Shown piece after piece: positions 13,069 through 25,089 of a DNA stretch of 64,000 bases. Every line of letters begins with the position of its first letter. Positions within the stretch are counted from its first letter, which is position 1. The position numbers and the translations under genes were made by a program. Under the pieces are notes generated by a model that worked only from the letters and a program-made list of their open reading frames with translations, had not been told where the DNA came from and searched no databases. Origin of the DNA: Ulva prolifera (taxonomy: Eukaryota > Chlorophyta > Ulvophyceae > Ulvales > Ulvaceae); NCBI GenBank assembly GCA_023078555.1, contig CM041199.1, positions 744,001-808,000 of the forward strand, written 5' to 3'.

Positions 13069-13977
13069 TCACGCATTCATGGCACTAAGCCGGGTACGAG
13101 CACGTACCACAGCCCTGCCGGTGATGCCAGCCAAAGATTGAAGTCCCACACGGAGCACAAGAGCATTCCCCTTGCACAACGCCACACTCAACCGGCGCAG
13201 AGCATTCGTCACAAACAAAGCACGCTTCACCGTACCACACCGAGACGCGACCGCCGCCAGCCGATTCAAGTGATCCATAGCAGGCTGTCCCAACCGACCA
13301 TGCGTCTCATGCGACAACGGCACAAAGCTATATGCATCAGGGTCGTGCAAGCGATAAGCATTGCATTTCTGCACGTCCCGCGTCTCCACAGCAACCCCGT
13401 CCTCCCGGGCCGCTCGGCCGCAATAGGCATCAGCACAGGGGTTCACAACCGACACATCCCCTATGCACAAAGCGTCACCCGGCGGCATAAACATGATGTC
13501 CCCCAGTTTCTCCTGGGCCACCGCACTGAGCATCCGCCCCAGCGCCGCCGCCTGCGCGGCAGCGGCCTGCTCCCCAGGCCCCGCCGTATCCTGGCCACCT
13601 GGCGCCGCTGCCCCCGCCAGCGCCGCAGCCTGCGCTGCGTCCGGCGCATGGCCCCCCATCCGGGCGCTGTGTCCAGCATCGGCATCGGCGGCCGGAGCAG
13701 TCGCAGATGCCGGCGCCGCAGCCGTGCGCGCGGCCGGCGGCGGCGGCGGAGCTGCAGGCATCGGCTCCGCGGGCAAGGTCGCCCCGCGCGAAGGGCCCGC
13801 GACCTGGGAGGCGGGCTGGAGCGGAGCAGGGGGGGGGGCGGGCCTGGCGAGCCAGCATGGATCTGCCTCGGAGCGGCCGCGAGCCGTGCGCGGACGAACG
13901 GCGCTGTGCATGTGTATGTGTGTGTTGCTGTTGATTTGGATGAGATTCGGTTCTGGTGTTTGTCTTCTACCGTTCAC
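13069..13977 (-). pseudogene. Remnant of the 3' end of a LINE-like (non-LTR) retrotransposon polyprotein
   Basis: A 302-codon minus-strand frame ends in a domain I recognise as the region after the reverse transcriptase in algal non-LTR elements. It has SFVPLSHETHGRLGQPAM (about residues 216-233), then a helix-rich stretch with RALFVTNALRRLSVALCKGN. The upstream half is Ala/Pro-rich low complexity. No YxDD catalytic core, endonuclease or 5' region is visible up to 17 kb, so this is a truncated, inactive copy. A G10 run (13829-13838) lies within it. The first ATG is not a trustworthy start. Family assignment is from memory of the pattern, not a search. Confidence 0.6.
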
Positions 13978-14549
13978 TCTTTTGTGAAATGTGCTGGTGG
14001 TGGTTCATTGCATTGGTATGTTTGTGCCCTGGGTGCTACAGCTACCTGCCCCTCTGGCTGGGTCCTTGTACCACACCGGATACATGCATGGCGAGGTCGG
14101 AATGTTCGCCCATATTATCATCAAGGACACAGGCCCTGCAGCGCCTGGGCGCATGTGCGTACGCAGCATGCATGCACGACATGCACGCCAGTGGCATGCG
14201 TGCCAGTGCTTCTTACACAGCGAACGAACCGGGCCGGTGCCATAGGGGATGCCCAAGGGTGCACTGGCAGGCGCGGTACGCAGTGGCTTTGGTGGGGCTG
14301 TGCATGAGGTGGCCGCCGGTCAGTCTTCCCGAGACAGATCCATAGAGCCCGGTGAGACTAGAGGGGCGCAGCGGAGCGAGGCAGGGGGGGGCAGGAGTGC
14401 TTGCGCTCACATGATCGGCCCACATGTCAATGATCGGCCCATCATGATCGGCCCACATGTCAATGTGAGCCCTCTTCGGACGAGCACGAGCTCTGGTTTG
14501 CAAAGGTGTCTTACCGAGGCACCGGACGCCCGGTTATCATGTGCCCAAC

Positions 14550-14579
14550 GGGGGGGGGGGGGGGGGGGGGGGGTGGGGG
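14550..14579. repeat. G24-T-G5 homopolymer tract
   Basis: 24 G, one T, then five G. The G24-T form recurs exactly at 52070-52094. Confidence 0.9.
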
Positions 14580-14667
14580 CACATGCGGTAGACGCGGGGG
14601 GACTTCTCAGGTTGCCCTGCGGAACCTGCCTTAGACGTGCGTGTACATGCATGATGCCTGATCCGAA

Positions 14668-14686
14668 GGGGGGGGGGGGGGGGGGG
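14668..14686. repeat. G19 homopolymer tract
   Basis: 19 consecutive G on the + strand, 95 bp after the previous tract. Confidence 0.9.
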
Positions 14687-17138
14687 CAGATGGGGCCCTC
14701 GGGGGGACTTGCCGACGAGACCGCACACGCACACGCACGCATCGGGCCATGGCCGTCAGAGCCACGCAGAGGCATGCGTGTGGTGTGCTCCCCTTTGTTG
14801 CGACCGCGCGGAGCGCTGCTGCGGCGACATTGGCGTCCAGACAGAGGCATGGCGAGGACGCGTCAGCCCACAGAGATGGCCATCCCCAAGATCTGTGACT
14901 GGCCGTCAATGCGCCCCCCGACCGCAGCATGGACAAACTCGGAGTCACGATCCTCCCAGGTTGTGCTCACGTGTGAGTAGGTTATTGGCGTAGTGCTGAG
15001 CAAAAAGCGCCAACCCCGGAGGAACGGTCGTCAACTGATGAGGATGGGATGCCTATACAGTGCTACTTGAGTGGCAGCCTCATTCGTAACACGTAGCCCT
15101 TGTCCACTTGTGTAACATTGCCCCCTGATACCCGGGTGAGACTCATCACTGAGGTATGTCTCACATGCACAGCCGGCCGCACCGGTGCTGTGACCATTGA
15201 GACTTGTGGCCTGTGAGCAAGACCGGAAGAGCGGCAGAAATCGGAAGTCTCCCCCCAGCGAATCCGACATCGAAAATATGCACCTCGAGGCCTGGCCTGG
15301 GACAGCAAACCGATGGCATGCTGTCAATATGTGCGGCGTTTGGAACTAAGCAGATTTTAGGTACCTGCTGAGCCCATTGTGGTCGTCATGTTCATGAAAA
15401 CAAGCGCTCTCGGCATGAGCCGTTGACAAAGGTACAGCTGATTGCACGTCTATGCAATGAATGTGCGGCCGCTTTTGACAGATGTAGTATCTGGCTGTAC
15501 ATTTGATCGCGGCGCTCCTGAATGTATACCTATCCACATATGCACACGGCAATGCAACACACGGCATGACTTCGCAAAGGCGGTCGGTACCATTCGCATC
15601 AGAAATATTTTCCACGCACGCAGCGCCCCTGAGACTGCAGCAGGACTCGGTATGCCACATGACGAGACGTCTCTCCACTTATCTTCGCATGGACACGGGC
15701 GGCACCGGGCATTTATCTCGAGATATGAGTCGATTCCCGTGCCTCTCCACTTTCTCTCTGACCGGCAACGCGCTGGCAAGCCTCGACTAATCCAGCAGCA
15801 GAGGGATCTGTCATGTGGACACTCCGGACAATTAATGTTTACCACGTCTTGGAAGCACGAAGGTTGTTCTCGCAGCAGCATTTGAGCGCAAATTGTTCCC
15901 TTGCTGTGTGTGGCACAGTCTTATGCGAATGTGTACAGCGAATTTTGAATCGTGCTGTTCAAGGAAATACAGCTGCATGGCGAGTCTCAAGGCGATATGA
16001 GCCAGACTTCAGCACAAGTGTGACGTCGTCGCTCCGGGCTGCCGTTCCTGCATCTTCGCATCCGAGAGCCAACTGATGAAGATCTACATATAAACCATGA
16101 GGAACATGAGCTCTGCCTACTCTTGCAGTGCATCGGTGCCGTCGTGTAGCATGGTTTAATCCCGTCCTCGTGCACAAGCTCCTCTTGCTCGACACCCTAG
16201 GCATCTCTCTCATGCGTTTCATCCACATGCTTGAAGTTTTGTGATCGCTCAGAGCCGTCACACTCGATGACCGACGTGCGGGAGCCTTTCCCCGATTGTC
16301 CCGAAGCAGCCAGTGTCGAACTGGCCAGCGTGCCAAGACCACGGCTCGACTTGCAACTAGCTGCATCTACTAAAGAGGTAGAAGCTTCGGCAGGAAGCAG
16401 CACAGAAATCAATGCGGCCATGTCTCAGCAGCGACTCAGTGCATTGACTCGGGCACAGAACTGTATTGCCAGGCTGAGGGTCTCACATTCTGCTGCGACA
16501 GGCGCGGGGCAAGTGCGAACCTCACGGACACTGAAAGATTTCTGTCATCAAAAGTTGCCGGGTCGATCACACGCAGGCTGCTTATCTCCTGAATGAGAGG
16601 TAAGCGTGAGTTTTCAACCTCTGCTTCGGCATTGGAACAAGTGCCAATTGATGGAAGTCCCTGAAGCATCTACAGTCAGATTGACCTCATTTGATGTGCT
16701 TCCTTCTGCTTAGGGACAGCTTCGCTTAGGGACAGCGCCGATGGTGGTCAGCACCTGCACCACATGTGTGTGAACAAGGATGTTGTGAAGGCTGCACTGA
16801 GCTGCCCAATCTGGATGTTGTGCATGCTTTGCCTGACATGCTGTTGTTGCATGATTGACAGGCGAACAGATGAACGCCAGGTATCTCTTGTATTTAGCGC
16901 GGAAGTCTGCAGTCTACAACACTGTATTGACAGAGGCAGGACCTCCTGACTGGGTGGTGTTGCTCGTGGTACAGCATGCATGCCAATATCAAGGCCATTC
17001 GCTTGAAAATCTGTTACTATACCTGTACATCATCACCATTGATCACCTTCGTAGATTTGTTATGTGCATGACAGAGCTGATGTTTTATTGCCATGCTCTG
17101 CTGATCGATATGGTATCGCGCAGGACGCAGCGGTGTCT

Positions 17139-20100
17139 ATGTTCTCAATTGAAAAGTCAATTATTGCAAGCCTTATCCGCCATGACAGCAAGCGTGAAAG
17201 CAGCCGTGGGTCAAAGGTACGCACATTGATCATCCAGTATGTTTGCAAGCCATGTTGAGTGATGCGCAGCCCAGTCCGGTGATGTTGACACCTGCCACCT
17301 TTGTCTCAGGGACGACACAACTGCATCAGCACAGAGCATCTGATCAGGTGATCAGAAACCATGCATGGTTCCCGATCACTGTTAATGATGTGGCCCATGC
17401 AGGCATCCCAAACCACCAGCGATGGCCAGTGGACGCTGAAGAATGATCCAGTGATGTTCCAAGGCGTCAATTTAAACAGCCTAGGGTACCATCGATACAT
17501 CATCGAGTCTCCACCAGTACCAGCACTATCTGCGCAAGGCTCCATCCGCCTCCTTCCTGGCCTTCACATTCCACTGGAGGTGTTTGAGGCTCAATGCGGA
17601 ACTGTCCCTCGGACACTGTTCATGTACTTGACTGTGCCTGCAATAGGCTACCACCTCATATGTGCCATCTGCATCCTGGATCTGATGTTCTTCGACCGAG
17701 AGCGGTGGTGGGCAGACCCGGTGCCACGATTTGTGATTACAGCTGTGGGGCTAGAGACTGTGGTGGTTCTGCAGACGATCAGCATGCTTGTAGCAGCTGT
17801 TTCAGACTCAATGCCTGCCCACGCAAATGTGTACAAGGTGATGTCCTACGCTGCATTGCCCTGCCTGTCGCTGCGTCCTCGCATCGTTTTGTCTCCTGCT
17901 TGACCCCACATGAGGAGCTTGCGTACTTACCCAGTGCACATGCTGTTGGTTCACCATTTGAATACGGCTGGTTGCGAAGAGTGTGGCCAGCGTCTTGCTT
18001 GCGGCCACGTTTGCATCTGCATATTCTGACCAATCCAGAGGTGAGCGCCCTGGGATTCTGAAGATGGCTCGAGTTGATCGGCTGGAATGTTGATGACCTG
18101 GCTTCACGGGTCTTCACTTGGCAATGTGAAGAGCTTGGTTTTGGAGTGTCATCGTCACCACACATTGTGTCGACCAGAATTGCAAACGACCATTGGATTA
18201 TTCGTTTGCGGGAGATGTGCTCTGCATGAACATCTGGCAGACGAGAGGCGCCGGGTGCAGGTGTTCATGAGTATGGACGTGCCATCCCTGACCAGCGCTG
18301 TCATGATACACCGGCTCGCGCCCATCATCGATACCGCCGCAGCGGCTGCGTTGTTTGCATATGATCCTATCAGGTGGTGGCTTTCAGACAGTCACGCCGG
18401 CTCAGCTGTGTTGCTGGGCGTGCTGTATGCGATGCTGGTGCAGCTGGAAGTGCTGGCTCGCTACCCCACCTCCGGGCCTGCTGCCACCTTCAAGCGCCGG
18501 CAGAACCAACGACGTGTGCATGCACTACTGCTCTGGCTGCTGCACATGAACTTTGTGGTGGCCCTGTGCTCGACATACAAGTGTGCTCAATGTCCTCTGC
18601 TCTGGCTCTCCCTGGACCTCTGCATGCTAGCCTTGGGATGCTGGCACCTGACCGCTGAACTGAGCCTGCAGGACGTATACCTCTGTTGTTTGGCTGGCTT
18701 CATTTCAAGCGGCGTGCCAGGTTTTGTACATAGGATGGTGGCGTGCCTTTGTGAGCCATAGGATCGATGAAATTGTCGACAACTCTGACTGGCTACTGGG
18801 TTTCATCTTCCTGAAGCTCCCGGCTGTCTTTGCTGCAGGTGAGCTGCAACTCTTGCTTATGCAAGCGTGGTCTTGCTTGTACAAACATTTTGAGAGTGAG
18901 TAGCAATCCAGTGATGTGGCCGCTATGCCATTGGGTTGCCACAGTGTGTGAAACCCAAGCGAGGCTGCTAGCGTGGGACGGACCATGGCATGCCGATCAC
19001 ATGCCGGCTTGCAAGCAGCTCAACATCGCCACGGCATTTGCTCGATGCGGTGGTCAGGCACAGGTTGCATCTGGCACATGCTGCATCACCTCGCCGCAGC
19101 GCAGTGTCCCCATGGTGCACTTGGCAGGGCACATCAACAGCAAAGGACAACAACGGCGCCTCCGCAGAGCCTCGGCTACATCCCAATTCGCTGCTTTGAT
19201 GGAGGCAAATTCCAGCCGCAGTCGTGACTACACCTCTTCATAGAAGGGTCACACATGGGCGACAGTGATTGGGAGCATCGGCTAGCTAGGGTGTTCTGTT
19301 GCCTCAGCAGTGGAGCCGGCCAGCTCTGCTGCATGCGTGTCACGGTGGACCGCACCGGCGCCTGAGGTCGCTGCATTTATTTTTCTGTTTTCAAATCACC
19401 GACAGTGCAGAGAGGACCGCCGCGGATGGCTGCTGCGCGTGCAGGCATGGGGTTCTGGTGCCTCGGGCCATACTCCGAGGAGTGGGTGCCACCTGACGCA
19501 TGCAGCGCCGCGAACTGGGTGGTGCACGGCGTGGCGATGTTTGGGGACATCCTGGTGCTGGCCTTCCTGATGATCTTGATGTTCCGCCTCACACCACTCG
19601 GCCATACGGTGGCCCTGTCTGATGCTCGCCCAGACAGCCTGAACGGCTCCAAGGGCCTGTCTGCAACTAGTGGGCTCAACAGCTTGACCCTGTGCCAACG
19701 GAGCGTACCGGCCAAGGTGCGACGGCCATGTCCTCGTGTGAGTGGCAGCCTGCGTGGTCCTTTATGTAGCAGTGCTGTGGCAGTGATTCAACCGGGCTTA
19801 AAACGAAGGTCGTGGTGTTGGAGGATGCTATGAGAGATTGGCGTTGACTGGTCCAGATTCACATGCTTGAGCCTGCGCAACGGTGGAACTATGGTGTAGG
19901 ATCGTGCCGGATCGGCCGTCTCGTTGAGCTACAGGTCGATGCCCTCGATGTCAAATGCGTTGCCCATGCAAATGAAGCTGCTGTTGCCGTGGCACATGCG
20001 GACAGGGGTGCAACCTCCCTCAGGCATAGCCAGCTCGGTGAGCTTTAGGAACAGCATCATTCCAGGACACTCGCCAAGTGCCAGTTCGCTGCCTGGCAGA

Positions 20101-20292
20101 ATTGAGCTGTCCCAAGGCAGCATGGGCCTTGGGCAAATGGGCAGTAAACCACGGCCAGAAGCTCCAAAGACAGCTTCGCGCCGGCACTCAACAGTGACGT
20201 TTCTGGACCAGGTCATCAGCACTGGCTCAACTGGAAATGACCAGTCACTTAACCGATCGAGCTCACTGGATGTTCAGAAGCGGCGCCTGTAG
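17139..20292 (+). CDS. Multi-pass membrane protein of unknown family with Ser-rich C-terminal tail
   Basis: I do not recognise the family. Exons with closing phases are 17139-17216 (in an exon opening at 17124 after GCGCAG), 17403-17837, 18261-18674, 18721-18838, 19445-19716 and 19900-20292 (TAG). They give 569 codons from ATG 17139; the true start may lie upstream. Hydrophobic segments lie around GYHLICAICILDLMFF, FVITAVGLETVVVLQTISML, AVLLGVLYAMLVQLEVL, VHALLLWLLHMNFVVAL, WLLGFIFLKLPAVFAAG and VAMFGDILVLAFLMILMF, suggesting five to seven membrane helices. The last exon is Ser/Pro/Arg-rich (RRHSTVTF could be a basophilic kinase site) and ends KRRL. The intron 18675-18720 is only 46 nt. The last exon also has an open antisense frame (20222-19929) with good codon bias; I prefer the + strand because its phases close. 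Confidence 0.6.
18902..18942. repeat. Palindromic micro-element, copy 1 (intronic)
   Basis: About 41 bp with imperfect inverted ends (AGCAATCCAGTG ... CATTGGGTTGCCAC) around a core TGGCCGCTAT. It lies in the 18839-19444 intron of the membrane-protein gene. It is related to 40617-40660 and 51898-51942. Confidence 0.6.
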
Positions 20293-20987
20293 CTCAACAT
20301 GCCTGCCTCCCGCATGGGATGCTTTCAATACTTTGGAACGGTGCTGGCCTGAATGCCGGTCCATTGCGGTTGCTGGAAGGGATGATGCGGGCCTGGTTTT
20401 TTGTTGCCCTTTACAATCGACATCCCTGTTTTTGTGGCTGATTGGTGGAACAAGGAGCGTAGTCCTAGTTTGCAATGCACATGGCTCTAGTTGCAGAGAA
20501 GACAGACTTCCTAATTTGTGGTGCTTGAGCCTGCCATTACCTAGATGAACGGTATGAGCGTGTATGATGTGGATGTAGAGTTCATGCTTGATGGCGCCGA
20601 AAAAGAATGGAGAGGGACGCAAATGAGAAATCAAGCGCCCTGCCAAGGATACACTTAGAACATAACTCGTCTATGCAAAGTCAAGCTCGGGTGAAACACA
20701 GCATGCAGCGATCGCGCCTAGTGACATGCGGTCGTAACGTGCGCACCGGTCCCCACGACAAGGCACCGTCTGGCCGCCTGTAATCGCCATCGATCCGCTC
20801 ACGCACGGGGTTGCTCGATGTGGCCAAATCTGAAGAATACAAACACGTCCTCCATTCGCACGCATGCACATTCTGGTTTCGCCCATTCTCCGTGATCCAG
20901 TACAGCTTGCAGAACTGTTCACGGCATAAGCTTGTTTATCCTTGCATCAAGGTACCTACTTTCGAGCGAATCGCCTGGCACGCGACA
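20293..20987. other. Intergenic spacer upstream of the helicase gene
   Basis: Holds the 3' flank of the membrane-protein gene and the presumed promoter and 5' UTR of the helicase. I see no convincing TATA box. A minus-strand frame at 20922-20671 has no recognisable domain. Confidence 0.4.
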
Positions 20988-23900
20988 ATGAACTCTGAGA
21001 AGGTGATGAAGAAGAAGCGACGAAAGCGTGCGCGCGGGCAGCAGGTCGAAGGTATGATGTGTGCTGAGGAGACGAAACGCATGGCACTGCACAACGGGGA
21101 AGATGTTTGCCCCCCGTGTGTGCAGCGTATTTCCTCAACATGTTTTGATGCGCAAAATTCTCAGCTGTTGTGCAGACGAAGCCGCAGTCGAGCCTCGCAA
21201 GCGTTCCAATGCCGACAAATTGGCCGGCGAAGCGCAGCCAGATGAAAACGAGCAAGACGGCAGCAGCCCTAAAGGAGAAACTGATATCAGAGAGTCGGAT
21301 GCAAACGTTGAGCTGCCGTCCGAGCCAGTTTACAAGGCAACTGGCGAAGGGATCTTGTCGAGCACCAAGTTCAGCTCACTGGAAATCAGTGAGAAGCTTC
21401 TCCGGGCAGTGAAAGATATGGGTCACGAGTACTTAACTCATATCCAGGATGCAGCAATAGGCCCACTGCTGAAAGGCCATGATGTCCTGGGTGCTGCAAG
21501 AACAGGTATGCTGCCTCAATGTTGTACAGTGATAACAATCCACACTGCACAATGCTTCATAGTAGTCAAGGAACATAGCTCCTGGAAACCATGAATGATC
21601 CAGACTCTTCGCTCGACGATCACGGTCATGCCGCCAAGCACGTAGCGCATGCCGTCGCATAATGCACCCCCAGCGCTTGCCTATGCTGTATCGGATCAGC
21701 GCCATCACCGCTTGCGCATGTTGCATCTAACACAAGGCTCATCGCAACGGAGGCGCTGTCGTTGTCCATACGGCCGCGGCCGGTGAATTCCTTCCCAAGC
21801 ATGTCATCCCAGCACAGCTTTTCGCGACACAGCTGCGCCCCATGGCTATGCGGGCTCCGGAGCACCGCTCAGATCTCGTATCGTCTGCGGCGCAGCAGCG
21901 CCCGGTACCCACTTGGCCTCACGCCACAGCAGCGCCGCGACCGCGCCCGCACCGCCCTGAAGCCACCCCGCACACCCCCTCACCCATGCGCACCCAGGCG
22001 CTCCACCCCATGCCCCCCCGCGGCCCACCATGTACTGCGTGCTGTGTAGGCTCCGGCAAGACGCTCGCGTACCTCATCCCCGCGGCGGAGCTCCTGTATC
22101 GGGCGGCCTTCAAGCCGCGCAACGGCGTCGGCGCGCTCGTGCTGTCGCCGACGCGGGAGCTCGCGATGCAGACGTACTACGGCGCCCGCGACCTCATGGC
22201 GCACGTCAGCCAGACTCACGGCCTCGTCATGGGCGGCGCGAACCGCCGCTCCGAGGCCGAGCGCCTTGTGCGCGGCGTGAACCTCCTCGTCGCGACGCCC
22301 GGCCGCCTGCTCGACCACCTCCAGAACACCAAAGGCTTCGTGCACAAGTGCGCAACCCCCCCCCTCCACACGTAGAAAGACTAGCACATTTTTTGTCTCC
22401 TCAACCCGCCTCACGATCAGGTTTTGGAGCGGGGGTTGCGTTTTGCATGTGCATCTGCTAACATCCTGCGTCACACGACTTTGTGGCCGAAACCCGGTGC
22501 GCGCTTCGCCGTGTGTATGTCATTCTGCCGGCACGTTGCTGCGCGAATCGAGGGGATGGAGGCTGCATTGCCAGCCGCTGCGGCGTCTCCCACGCACCTG
22601 GTCGCGTTATGTTGAGCCCCGCCACCGCCACATGCATGCCCCCGATGCGTGCAGGAACCTCGCGTGCCTCATCGTCGACGAGGCGGACCGCTGCCTCGAC
22701 CTCGGCTTTGAGGAGGAGATGCGCAAGATCATCAACATGCTGCCGGCGGAGCGGCAGACGATGCTGTTCAGCGCGACGCAGACGCGCGACATCCGCGACC
22801 TCGCCGCCGCCGCCTTCCGCCGCAAGCCCCTCTACCTCGGGGTCGACGACGCGCGCACCCGCAGCACAGCCGCCCGCCTCGAGCAGGGCTACGTCATGGT
22901 CCCCGCCGACAAGCGCTTCCTGCTCCTTTTCACCTTCCTCAAGAAGAACCGCAACAAAAAGGTGCGGCGTGCTGTGCATGCTGCGTGCTGTACGTGCTGT
23001 GAATATGTGAGGTGCTGAAGCGGCCCCTACGAGCCAGCCACCGTGCAACAGGCGGTTTTGAGCCATGCCGGGGAATCAGCTGGGACGATTCGCAGCCGGT
23101 GGCCCCTCGCGTCCATGGACGTTCGCGGCCAGCTCGTTGCGCACGCGTCGGCAGTGAATCCACTCCAGGCGGGATCCCAGTCGGGGGGTACGGACCAATG
23201 CCGGGCACTGACGGGGTGTGGCTACAGGTGATGGTGTTCTTTTCGTCGTGCAACAGCGTGAAGTTCCACTCCGAGCTGCTCAACTTCATCGACATCAAGG
23301 TGCTCGACATCCACGGCAAGCAGAAGCAGGCGCGCCGCACGGCCACCTTTGTCGAGTTCTCGAAGGCCACCTCCGGCACGCTGCTGTGCACGGACGTCGC
23401 GGCCCGTGGCCTCGACATCCCCGACGTGCAGTGGATCGTGCAGTACGACCCCCCAGACGACCCGAAGGAGTACATCCACCGCGTCGGCCGCACGGCGCGG
23501 GGCACGGACGGCGCCGGCAAGGCGCTGCTCTTCCTCATGCCCGAGGAGCTTGGCTTCCTGAAGTACCTGAAGCAGTCCAGGGTTCGCTCCAGAAGCCCTC
23601 CATGTACAGGGCCAGATGCCGGTGATCGTCGGTGGCAGGACGCGTGCGGCTGCGCTCCCTGCAGCCACAATAATCATGCTTATGGGAACGCCTTGGGTCG
23701 TCTGCGGGGGCTGTGACCACATGTGGTGCTCTGCGCCAGGGTATGCCGTGCTGCTCCAGGGGTCGCAGGGTTTTGACATGTGAGTGGTGGCTACAGGTGC
23801 CGCTGAACGAGTACGAGTTTCCCACCGCCAAGGTCTCCAACGTGCAGTCCGAGCTGCAGCGGCTGGTAGAGAAGAACTATTACCTGAACCAGAGCGCACG

Positions 23901-24627
23901 GGACGCCTTCCGTGCGTATGTGCTCGCGTACAATTCGCACTCCCTAAAGGACATCTTCAACGTGCACAGCCTGGACCTCGCAGCCGTCTCGAGGTCGTTC
24001 GGCTTCGACAAGCCGCCCCGGGTGCGGCTCCACCGCCTCCCCTCCCTCTCGCCCAGTGCTCCCTAGCCCGTGCACTGTGAGGAGGGTGTGCGAGGGCTGC
24101 CGCGCTGCGTGGCATGCTGCTGTGGCGGCTGTGGCTGGAAGTGTGCGGTGGGAGCTGGCAACTGAACTGTGCTAAAATATGCACTCAATCTCTGCTGGAA
24201 TCATCTCAAACACGCTCTAGTACGAATTGTTGCGGGCGCCCGGGTCAGGTGTTTTACTTGTGTGTATACGTAGTAAGCATGGTCTGATACTTGACCGACC
24301 TGTGTGTCAGGGCCCCCATAGCCTCCCTGCTCAGGCCACTGGCTGGGACAGGCACCTGCGCTGATTTAGAGAAGATCAGCCGCCATAGCCCGCGGCCGTG
24401 ATGCTGTTTGCGCAATCAGCCGGAGGGAAATGGGCGTTTCAGCATGCATGAACGGGAGGGCTGGAGTGCAGGTGAATCTCAATCTGGAGAGCAAAGCGAA
24501 GCACAGCCGCAAGAAGACAGAGCACCAGGGCCACAAGAAGCGCCTGGGCACTGGCCATGACTTCAGCGCCGACAACCCATATGGCAAGCGTGCTGCTGGG
24601 GACACGAGGCAGTTTGTGAGAATGTAG
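20988..24627 (+). CDS. HAS1: DEAD-box ATP-dependent RNA helicase HAS1/DDX18
   Basis: Nucleolar RNA helicase, known in the family for 60S and 40S ribosome biogenesis and snoRNA release. Seven exons close in phase to 577 residues: 20988-21051, 21176-21505, 22050-22347, 22655-22961, 23228-23581, 23797-24021, 24472-24627. The start [18 protein letters not shown] is a basic nuclear-type leader, then an acidic linker. Motifs in order: Q-region THIQ, motif I AARTGSGKT (split by the 21506-22049 intron), Ia [10 protein letters not shown], Ib [56 protein letters not shown]. The C-terminal extension (VPLNEYEF, then [30 protein letters not shown]) is the DUF4217-type region diagnostic of HAS1/DDX18. The tail is Lys/Arg-rich. 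Yeast Has1 is about 505 residues and human DDX18 about 670, so the length fits. All catalytic motifs are intact. Confidence 0.95.
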
Positions 24628-25089
24628 GCAGATAGGTTGATGCTGTGCGGTAGTGCTGCTGCCACGTCATCTCGATAGAGATACGGATGAGCTCTGCTGC
24701 AGATGTGCGCCATACCATGCGTTATCGCATGGCATGGTCCCACTCTTGCTGTACTCAGATCTGGTGCTTGTTTGCTGCTGCAGAATTGTGCTGGTCAGTA
24801 TTCATTTTCAGCACTGCAGGGCATCTGTTCTTCCGCTTCAACATAACGCCCTCGCTCGTACAGGGCTGACATGCTTCTACATAGGTTGCGTGTCATTCAT
24901 TTCGCAGTGTAATGCCAACGGCATTCTGACTCTCATTTGTCATCTAATCTAGGCAGAGCTAAACGGGTTGTGAACATTTCGTCCGCTACCTATTCACACC
25001 TTCAGCTGCGACACAATGGAGATCCTACAAACCCAAACACTCGCATATACATACAGTAATATACAGCAGCAGCGAAGGCTCAGTTGTTC
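24628..25089. other. Convergent intergenic spacer
   Basis: Separates the 3' ends of the + strand helicase and the minus-strand giant gene, so it should contain both polyadenylation regions. No gene or repeat seen. Confidence 0.5.

Larger units (their letters stand above)
13978..17123. other. Spacer with G homopolymers, no supported gene
   Basis: Contains the two long G tracts listed separately, a short direct repeat of CGGCCCACATGTCAATG around 14416-14465, and otherwise unremarkable sequence. A 243-codon + frame (14249-14980) runs straight through both G tracts, giving poly-Gly, and is not credible as a gene. An exon of the downstream membrane-protein gene could lie near 16855-16945, but nothing fixes it. 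Confidence 0.45.

Noticed and set aside
13138..14307. 389-codon + strand frame
   Set aside because: Arg/Pro-rich antisense of the LINE-like remnant; no domain and no splice context.
14249..14980. 243-codon + strand frame
   Set aside because: Runs through both long G tracts as poly-Gly; open only because G runs contain no stops.
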